A stretch of 41,578 bases of DNA, from the NCBI GenBank assembly GCA_015066525.1, contig SVOG01000058.1, forward strand, positions 1 to 41,578. Reading direction: 5' to 3'. Position 1 is the stretch's first letter; the number at the start of each line of letters is the position of its first letter. This DNA comes from Oscillospiraceae bacterium (GTDB lineage Bacteria > Bacillota > Clostridia > Oscillospirales > Acutalibacteraceae). Positions 36,316 through 41,578 of this stretch are shown in pieces. The position numbers were made by a program, and so were the translations under genes. Below the pieces are notes generated by a model. It did not search any database and was not told where the DNA came from. It saw only the letters and a program-made list of their open reading frames with translations.

Positions 36316-37551
36316 ATGTGCAATCAAAACTTGGAATTATTATCACCCGCCGGTGATATGGAGCGCTTTAAGCTCGCGATGAAATTCGGCGCGGATGCGG
36401 CTTATCTCGGTGGAGAGATGTTCGGTATGCGCTCCAATCCGTCAAATTTCAAAGCGGATGAACTGAAAGCGGCAGTCGAACTTGCGCACGCGATGGGTAA
36501 GAAGGTATACCTTACCTGCAATACCTTACCGCGCAATAATGAACTGCCGGCGCTTCCGGATTATCTGAAATATGTTGCATCCATCGGCGTGGATGCGCTG
36601 ATAATTGCCGATATGGGTGTGTTGTCCCTTGCAAAGAAATATGCGCCTGACACCGATATTCATATGTCGACCCAGGTCGGTATCGTAAATTACGAAGCCG
36701 CAAATGCCCTTTACGAACTCGGAGCGAAGCGTATTGTAACGGCGCGTGAACTTTCTCTTGATGAAATCCGTGAAATCCGCGATAAGACAAATTCCGACCT
36801 TGAAATCGAGGTCTTTGTCCATGGCGCTATGTGTATGTCATTCAGCGGAAGGTGCATTCTCTCCGACTATATGGTTGGCAGGGACGCAAACCGCGGCGAC
36901 TGTGCGCAACCTTGCCGCTGGAAATACTCTCTCGTGGAAGAAACGCGTCCCGGTCAGTATTTCCCGATTAACGAGGATGAGAGCGGCACATATATCTTTA
37001 ATTCAAAAGATTTATGTATGATTGACCATATCCCTGCGCTTGATAGAGCGGGCATCGACTCCTTCAAGATTGAGGGCAGGGCAAAGAGCGAGTATTACAC
37101 CGCGATTGTCACCTACGCTTACCGTCACGCGATTGATGAGTATCTGAAAGGCGGCAGAAAGGCGGATTTTATCCCGTCGCAGTGGATTCTTGACGAGATG
37201 GAAAAGATGAGCCACCGCGAGTACACAGACGGTTTTAACTTTGGTCCGCTCAGGAACGGGCAGGTCATTGATTCGGGCGGATATATCCGCAACTGGGACG
37301 TCTGCGCGCTTTTCGACCGTATCGAAAACGGCAGAGCGATTGTCAGACAGCGTAACCGTTTCTACCAGGGAGATGTGCTCGAAGTGGTCGAGCCGTTTAA
37401 GAAACCCTATCGTATCACCGTTGAAGAACTTAAGAATGAAAATGACGGTGAATTTACCGATGTTGCGAATAAAGCAACGGACATCTATTCTTTCAAGTGC
37501 AATATGGATGTTTCACCCGATGCGATATTCCGTGTGGAAAGAAAATCATAA
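36316..37551 (+). CDS. U32 family peptidase-like protein (TrhP/RlhA family)
   Basis: The 411-residue protein matches the U32 family, whose members TrhP and RlhA are now known to make hydroxylated uridine or cytidine in tRNA or rRNA, rather than being simple proteases. It has LSPAGDMERFKLAMKFGADAAYLGG at the start and VEVFVHGAMC-type segment, followed by the cysteine pattern typical of the family (MCMSFSGRCILSDYMVGRDA and RGDCAQPCRW), probably for an iron-sulfur cluster. The frame is open to 36181, but the ATG at 36316 fits the family start and has GGAGA nearby. It begins one base after the mltG stop. A hairpin follows the stop. Confidence 0.9.
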   Translation: MCNQNLELLSPAGDMERFKLAMKFGADAAYLGGEMFGMRSNPSNFKADELKAAVELAHAMGKKVYLTCNTLPRNNELPALPDYLKYVASIGVDALIIADMGVLSLAKKYAPDTDIHMSTQVGIVNYEAANALYELGAKRIVTARELSLDEIREIRDKTNSDLEIEVFVHGAMCMSFSGRCILSDYMVGRDANRGDCAQPCRWKYSLVEETRPGQYFPINEDESGTYIFNSKDLCMIDHIPALDRAGIDSFKIEGRAKSEYYTAIVTYAYRHAIDEYLKGGRKADFIPSQWILDEMEKMSHREYTDGFNFGPLRNGQVIDSGGYIRNWDVCALFDRIENGRAIVRQRNRFYQGDVLEVVEPFKKPYRITVEELKNENDGEFTDVANKATDIYSFKCNMDVSPDAIFRVERKS

Positions 37552-37555
37552 TTTT

Positions 37556-37590
37556 ACCCCTTTGTTACACAATAACAAAGGGGTGTTTGT
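37556..37590 (+). terminator. Terminator-like hairpin that contains the PBP ribosome binding site
   Basis: ACCCCTTTGTTA (37556-37567) pairs with TAACAAAGGGGT (37573-37584) around the loop CACAA, then GTTTGTTTG. It can end the U32 transcript. The 3' arm also holds AAAGGGG, the likely ribosome binding site for the TTG start at 37591. Confidence 0.8.
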
Positions 37591-39078
37591 TTGTCTCAGC
37601 GTTTTATTTCACTCGGTCTTGCTGTTACACTTTTATTTGCGGCAGTTCTCGGACGGACGGGCTATATTGTTTTCAGCAATCATTATACTGTGTCCGATTC
37701 CTATAATTCCTATTCACTGACGGTGGATGTCAATGAACCGCAGCTCTATTACTCCGACCGCTCAAGAATAAATAATAATATACCTATACTGAGAGCCGTC
37801 ATTCGCCCGACGACGAGCGACCTCGCTGAAGTCAGCAAGATTTATGACAGAGACACTGCAAATTCTATCATACAAGAACTGAAAGAAGGCTATCCCGTTG
37901 TCCATGAAATTCCTTCAAAGGATACGCAACTTCGCGTCCTTACGGCGTATAATACGGATACAAATCTGCGCCAACTCATCAGCACCGAATCATCGGGCAT
38001 TCTCTCTCACTGCGGACTGAATAAACAAAAGCTGAGCGTCAATTACCACATTGACGCGAAAGGCAGAATTCTTACGGGTGACAACGGCACCGTCCGCGAT
38101 TCAGAATATCTCAGCAGAGAAGGGTATATCCTGACGATTGATAAAATTCTTCAGCAGCATGCTTTTGATGCTGCCAAGAGCCTTAAAAGCGGTGCTGTTA
38201 TCATTATGGATGCGAAAACCGCTCGCATTCTTGCCTGTGTCAATAAACCTGACAACACCTATCTGAATAAAGCTTTTTCGCAGTTCAGCGTTGGTTCGGT
38301 ATTCAAACTCGTAACCACAGCCTGTGCTCTCGAAAACCATATGGATTACAGTTATCTCTGTAACGGCGCTGTCACAGTCGGAGATACAGTCTATAACTGT
38401 CAGAAGAATCATAAACACGGCTTTGTTAATCTGAAATCAGCGCTTGCTTATTCGTGTAACTGTTATTTTATCAACCTTGCGCTTGAACTCGGTGCTGATA
38501 AATTACGCAGCACTGCTGCCGATTTAGGCTTTGGAAAGAATATCGACCTTTTTAATGGATGGAATATAGAAACATCATCCATACCGTCCGCCGATGACCT
38601 GACCTCCAAGGGCGAATTGGCACTTTTCGGATTCGGGCAGGGAAAACTCACCGCGTCACCGCTTCAGATTTGTTCACTTCTGTGTACCATCTCGCACGAC
38701 GGACGCTATTCTCAGCCGAGCCTCGTCAGAGCAAAGAAAGAGAAAAACGGCAGTATTACCGAGTATAAATTGCCTGATGAAACCAATATTCTTTCAAAAG
38801 AAACCTCAAAAACGCTTCTTGAATATATGCGATACGTGGTATCCGACGGTACCGCCCTTAATGCTGATACAAACAGCCATAAATCATCTGGTAAGACCGC
38901 TACCGCACAGACCGGACAGTTTCATTCCGGCAGAGAAATCTACCACACATGGTTCGCGGGTGTATATCCCTATGACGCACCGCAGTACTGTATTGTCGTG
39001 ATGTATGAAGACGGCACAAGCGGTGCCGCCGACTGCTGTCCCGTTTTTCGTACCATAGTTGAAAATCTCGAGGAATAA
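37591..39078 (+). CDS. Class B penicillin-binding protein (transpeptidase), TTG start
   Basis: The 495-residue protein has one N-terminal membrane helix (about 5-25) and a pedestal region. The transpeptidase domain has S236-V-F-K239 (SxxK, nucleophile Ser) and S288-C-N290 (SxN). The third motif reads K435-T-A437 in SSGKTATAQTG, where most PBPs have KTG. It is shorter than FtsI or SpoVD (about 550-700) and closer to the compact PbpA type. It cross-links peptidoglycan on the outer face of the membrane. Start is TTG at 37591 with AAAGGGG six bases upstream, inside a hairpin; no ATG or GTG is available before the membrane helix. Confidence 0.88.
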   Translation: MSQRFISLGLAVTLLFAAVLGRTGYIVFSNHYTVSDSYNSYSLTVDVNEPQLYYSDRSRINNNIPILRAVIRPTTSDLAEVSKIYDRDTANSIIQELKEGYPVVHEIPSKDTQLRVLTAYNTDTNLRQLISTESSGILSHCGLNKQKLSVNYHIDAKGRILTGDNGTVRDSEYLSREGYILTIDKILQQHAFDAAKSLKSGAVIIMDAKTARILACVNKPDNTYLNKAFSQFSVGSVFKLVTTACALENHMDYSYLCNGAVTVGDTVYNCQKNHKHGFVNLKSALAYSCNCYFINLALELGADKLRSTAADLGFGKNIDLFNGWNIETSSIPSADDLTSKGELALFGFGQGKLTASPLQICSLLCTISHDGRYSQPSLVRAKKEKNGSITEYKLPDETNILSKETSKTLLEYMRYVVSDGTALNADTNSHKSSGKTATAQTGQFHSGREIYHTWFAGVYPYDAPQYCIVVMYEDGTSGAADCCPVFRTIVENLEE

Positions 39079-39087
39079 TGTTATAAT
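39059..39087 (+). promoter_or_regulatory. Promoter of the WYL regulator
   Basis: TTGAAA at 39059-39064, a 17-base spacer, and TATAAT at 39082-39087. It overlaps the last codons of the PBP gene and gives a short leader of about 11 bases that retains GAGGTGA. Confidence 0.75.
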
Positions 39088-39104
39088 ATCCACGAGGTGA
39101 TACT

Positions 39105-40094
39105 ATGGCAAGTTCCAAGGTGAAAACACTTTTTATATTGAAATATCTCAGCGAATACTCGGATGAGAACAATCCGCTCTCCGCAACTGACCTGATTGCA
39201 CTTCTTGCAAAAGAGGGGATTTCCTGCGAGCGCAAGTCAATTTACGCGGATATTAAGACGTTGAATCAGGTCGGATTTGACATTTTGACTTCAAGTGCCC
39301 CGAAACGCGGATTCTTTTTGACAAACCGTACTTTTGAACTCGCGCAGGTGCGTCTCTTGATTGACGCTGTCACATCGGCAGGCTTCATTGCGCCGAACAA
39401 AACCCGCGACCTTGTCAACAAACTGGAGGGCTTGGTTTCCAGAAATGAGGCGAAGGAACTTGTCTCCCAGGTCTATGTCGACAGCAATGCGAAGTGCGAC
39501 AATGAAGAGATTTATTATGTTATCGATGCGCTCCACGATGCGATACTCTCACATTCCAAAGTGAAGTTTCTTTATAAACGCCGTAATATCGATAAGGAAA
39601 ACCGCAAGTCCTATACGGAAAAAACCTTCCGCGTTTCACCGTATGCGCTGATTTGGAAAGACGACCACTACTATCTCGTCTGTAATAATGCAAAATATGA
39701 TAATCTGATGAATCTGCGCCTTGACCGTATGCGAAAGGTGGAAATTTTGAATGAGGCAGCGCGCGACATCAGTGAAGTCAGCGAATATCGGTATGAAATT
39801 GATGTCGCCGATTACACATCTAAGATGTTTAATATGTTTTCGGGCAGTCCCGATAATGTTAAATTACTTTGCAACCTTGAACTGCGCGAGGAGATAATGG
39901 ATCGCTTCGGCGCCAAGATTCCGCTTGTAGCCGTTGACGGCGACCACTTTGAAACAACAATTAACGCTGCTGTCTCAGACGGTCTTGTCTCATGGATGAT
40001 GAATTTCGGCAATAAGATAAAGGTACTCGAGCCGCAGTCGCTCGCAGATTCCGTTAAAAAGCGCGCCGAGGAGATTGCAGCTATATATCAGTAA
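39105..40094 (+). CDS. WYL-domain helix-turn-helix transcriptional regulator
   Basis: The 329-residue protein has an N-terminal winged helix of the DeoR/HTH_11 kind (about 5-65: VKTLFILKYLSEYSD, CERKSIYADIKTLNQVGFD). A WYL domain (about 145-225: KVKFLYKRRN, FRVSPYALIWKDDHYYLV, LRLDRMRKV) and a WCX-type C-terminal domain (about 235-325) follow. WYL domains sense nucleic acid or nucleotide ligands in several characterised regulators. GAGGTGA precedes the ATG. Its targets are not known; it has its own promoter, with the PBP upstream and metA convergent downstream. Confidence 0.9.
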   Translation: MASSKVKTLFILKYLSEYSDENNPLSATDLIALLAKEGISCERKSIYADIKTLNQVGFDILTSSAPKRGFFLTNRTFELAQVRLLIDAVTSAGFIAPNKTRDLVNKLEGLVSRNEAKELVSQVYVDSNAKCDNEEIYYVIDALHDAILSHSKVKFLYKRRNIDKENRKSYTEKTFRVSPYALIWKDDHYYLVCNNAKYDNLMNLRLDRMRKVEILNEAARDISEVSEYRYEIDVADYTSKMFNMFSGSPDNVKLLCNLELREEIMDRFGAKIPLVAVDGDHFETTINAAVSDGLVSWMMNFGNKIKVLEPQSLADSVKKRAEEIAAIYQ

Positions 40095-40098
40095 AGAT

Positions 40099-40127
40099 AA
40101 AAACCGTTTCTTTCGAAACGGTTTTTC
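40099..40127. terminator. Bidirectional terminator between the WYL gene and metA
   Basis: AAAAACCGTTTC (40099-40110) pairs with GAAACGGTTTTT (40115-40126) around the loop TTTC. Runs of A before and T after make it work on both strands, ending the WYL transcript and the convergent metA transcript. Confidence 0.9.
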
Positions 40128-41042
40128 TTATAAGTTATTCAAATCATACGGCGTTTTCTGATATACAAAGTAGTTGAGCCAGTTATTCATTAAGAGATTT
40201 GCCGTCGTGCGCCAAATCATTTTAGGCACAAGTTTGTCGTCGTCATTCGGGAAGTAGTTGACAGGCTTGTCAATCTTGAGTCCCTTATTGACATCACGGT
40301 AATATTCCTTCGCCAATGTGTCGCGGTCGTATTCACTGTGCCCTGTGACGAAAAACTTGCGGCACTCCATATCCGATACAATGTGTACCCCAGCCTCATC
40401 ACTGTATGAGAGTATCTGCAAATCCTTTACCTGCGCGATATCCTGTCTTCTGATTTCAGTGTGTCTGCTGTGCGGTGCGTAGTAGATGTCGTCCATACCG
40501 CGCATCAGCGGATGTGTGTCGTCAAGACAGTAGTGGGGGAATACGCCAAAGAGCTTTTTCTCGAGTTTATATTTCTTAATACCGTAATGATAATAGAGAC
40601 CCGCCTGTGCGCCCCAGCAAATGTGCCATACCGAGTAGACATTCTTCTTGCTCCATTCCATAATGGCGCAAAGCTCATCCCAATAGTCAACTTCCTCAAA
40701 CTCGAGATGTTCTATCGGTGCGCCGGTGATAATCATACCGTCATAGCGGTTGTTTTTCACTTCATCAAAGGTCTGGTAGAACTTGTCCATATGGTTTTTG
40801 GATACGTTCTTCGCCTTGTGCGTCGCTACCTGCAGGAATTCCACATCGAGCTGAAGCGGAGAGTTACTGAGAAGTCTCAGCAGCTGCGTCTCTGTTTCCA
40901 GTTTTGTGGGCATCAGATTGAGAATGATAATTTTAAGTGGTCTGATATCCTGCGTATCAGCGCGCAAGTTACTCATAACGAAGATGTTCTCCATTTCGAG
41001 ACTCTGCTTAGCAGGCAACTCGTTATCGATTCTGATAGGCAT
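40128..41042 (-). CDS. metA: Homoserine O-acetyltransferase (MetA family)
   Basis: This 304-residue enzyme acylates homoserine as the first step specific to methionine synthesis. The MetA family signature is complete: PIRIDNELPA start, ILNLMPTKLETETQLLRLL, the nucleophile C142 in WHICWGAQAG, and the His-Glu pair in VTGHSEYDRDTL. Residue 111 is Glu (ITGAPIE). In Bacillus cereus MetA, Glu at this position favours acetyl-CoA, while Gly, as in E. coli, favours succinyl-CoA, so acetyltransfer is predicted. The frame is open to 41075, but the ATG at 41042 has GGGGG eight bases upstream. It stands alone, with its own promoter and a leader too short for a SAM riboswitch or T-box. Confidence 0.95.
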   Translation of the reverse strand: MPIRIDNELPAKQSLEMENIFVMSNLRADTQDIRPLKIIILNLMPTKLETETQLLRLLSNSPLQLDVEFLQVATHKAKNVSKNHMDKFYQTFDEVKNNRYDGMIITGAPIEHLEFEEVDYWDELCAIMEWSKKNVYSVWHICWGAQAGLYYHYGIKKYKLEKKLFGVFPHYCLDDTHPLMRGMDDIYYAPHSRHTEIRRQDIAQVKDLQILSYSDEAGVHIVSDMECRKFFVTGHSEYDRDTLAKEYYRDVNKGLKIDKPVNYFPNDDDKLVPKMIWRTTANLLMNNWLNYFVYQKTPYDLNNL

Positions 41043-41073
41043 TCCGTCAGCCCCCTTTCTCAATGATGATGTC

Positions 41074-41102
41074 ATTATATCAAATTAGATATATAAATTC
41101 AA
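41074..41102 (-). promoter_or_regulatory. Promoter of metA
   Basis: On the minus strand: TTGAAT (complement of 41097-41102), a 17-base spacer, and TATAAT (complement of 41074-41079). The expected start near 41067 gives a leader of about 25 bases. Confidence 0.82.
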
Positions 41103-41295
41103 GTGCCTAATAGTTTTTGCCCATTTCAACATATTGTGCGCCCTATAATATAATGTAATAAATATATGTAACTGCTTATTATGCCCATAATTAGCGATAT
41201 TGTATAATAATTAGATAAAATTTTCTGCCTTCCTTTGATTATTCTGTATAATTTGCAAAAAGTCACAAAAAAGCTAATTTTTTCTGAAAAAGTTG
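41103..41295. other. AT-rich region between metA and the rRNA promoter
   Basis: No ORF or RNA gene is apparent. A small palindrome, ATTATG-CC-CATAAT, lies at 41178-41191. Runs of A and T at about 41255-41292 just before the rRNA -35 box could serve as an UP element for RNA polymerase. Isolated TATAAT sequences at 41203 and 41247 lack matching -35 boxes. Confidence 0.5.
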
Positions 41296-41324
41296 TTGAC
41301 AAATGAGTTTCAATTTGATATTAT
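41296..41324 (+). promoter_or_regulatory. rRNA operon promoter
   Basis: A consensus TTGACA at 41296-41301, a 17-base spacer and TATTAT at 41319-41324, preceded by an A/T-rich tract. The start is expected near 41331, about 190 bases before the 16S sequence. Confidence 0.85.
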
Positions 41325-41330
41325 GTACAA

Positions 41331-41520
41331 GTCGTCACCGAGAGGGAACGGCGCAAGGACCTTGAAAATTAAACAACGACGAAAAGGAACCCGATTTTAA
41401 TGAATTGAGTTAACTGAACTCCGGCTCTCGAGAGAGAGCTAAACAGTAATGAATGACGACAGCGAAGAGCTGGTCGGCTATTAAAATGGTTTGAACGACC
41501 TCAGGGTTGTTTAGATAACA
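41331..41520 (+). other. 16S rRNA leader
   Basis: The leader contains CCTTGAAAATTAAACAA at 41360-41376, which resembles the conserved leader segment found before many Firmicutes 16S genes. Four small hairpins follow: GAGTT/AACTC at 41407-41421, GCTCTC/GAGAGC at 41424-41439 with a GAGA loop, a bulged stem at 41457-41476, and AACGACC/GGTTGTT at 41494-41511. They may guide antitermination and RNase III processing. Confidence 0.65.
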
Positions 41521-41578
41521 AGTTTTAAGAGTTTGATCCTGGCTCAGGACGAACGCTGGCGGCGTGCTTAACACATGC
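41521..41578 (+). rRNA. 16S ribosomal RNA, 5' end only
   Basis: AGAGTTTGATCCTGGCTCAG from 41528 is the universal 16S 5' primer site (E. coli position 8), followed by GACGAACGCTGGCGGCGTGC. Only about 58 bases are in the window, so the exact mature end and the species cannot be fixed. Confidence 0.97.

Noticed and set aside
41042-41150. A SAM riboswitch or T-box before metA.
   Set aside because: The promoter at 41074-41102 leaves too little leader, and no multi-stem core motif is visible.
41178-41191. Palindrome ATTATG-CC-CATAAT between metA and the rRNA operon.
   Set aside because: It is short and lies in AT-rich DNA where such matches arise by chance; it does not overlap either promoter.

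Overview
This window looks like chromosomal DNA from a Gram-positive member of the Clostridia, most likely an Oscillospiraceae/Ruminococcaceae gut bacterium. That placement is inference. It rests on Firmicutes-type AddA and AddB, an EndoA-like MazF, a dgt/dnaG/rpoD cluster, AGGAGG-type ribosome binding sites, promoters of the TTGAAT-N17-TATAAT class, and a secreted GH43 arabinanase. I see no phage, transposon, CRISPR array or tRNA gene. Almost everything is conserved housekeeping DNA, packed tightly with 1-30 nt gene overlaps.

Layout. 1-1634: the 3' end of a TrpB-like gene, then a secreted NagZ-like glycosidase. 1670-2011 (minus): a MazF toxin with no visible antitoxin. 2180-3507: an HD-domain protein that appears to be leaderless, and a CmpB-like membrane protein. 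3613-6580: a two-component system. 6642-9527: dUTPase and a secreted arabinanase. 9599-25363: a long run of codirectional genes comprising ligA, a two-helix membrane protein, murD, two M42 aminopeptidases, a GNAT enzyme, a methionine gamma-lyase-like PLP enzyme, a DUF2461 protein, addB and addA. 25451-26326: rpmE and yigZ. 26350-27742 (minus): a metallophosphoesterase and a ProXp-ala-like tRNA-editing protein. 27871-36314: dgt, dnaG, rpoD, a DUF896 protein, tmk, a DUF2156 protein, a GNAT protein, a DJ-1 protein, a formyl-THF cyclo-ligase and mltG. 36316-40094: a U32 peptidase, a class B penicillin-binding protein and a WYL regulator. 40128-41042 (minus): metA. 41296-41578: promoter, leader and first bases of a 16S rRNA gene.

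How the genes fit together. Three enzymes of nucleotide pool control (dut, dgt, tmk) occur in the window. Two of them sit around the primase and the housekeeping sigma factor. ligA and addAB add replication and repair. murD, mltG, the PBP and the NagZ-like enzyme cover peptidoglycan synthesis and turnover.

The most notable signals concern translation starts rather than new gene families. dgt has no ATG, GTG or TTG at its expected N-terminus, but has a well-placed ribosome binding site in front of an ACG codon. The dut ribosome binding site lies in a 17-bp hairpin that also contains the gene's own promoter, so only read-through mRNA should be masked. The PBP gene starts with TTG, and its ribosome binding site lies inside the preceding terminator-like hairpin. 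The HD gene seems to start right at its transcription start. I did not find an obviously new multi-gene system.
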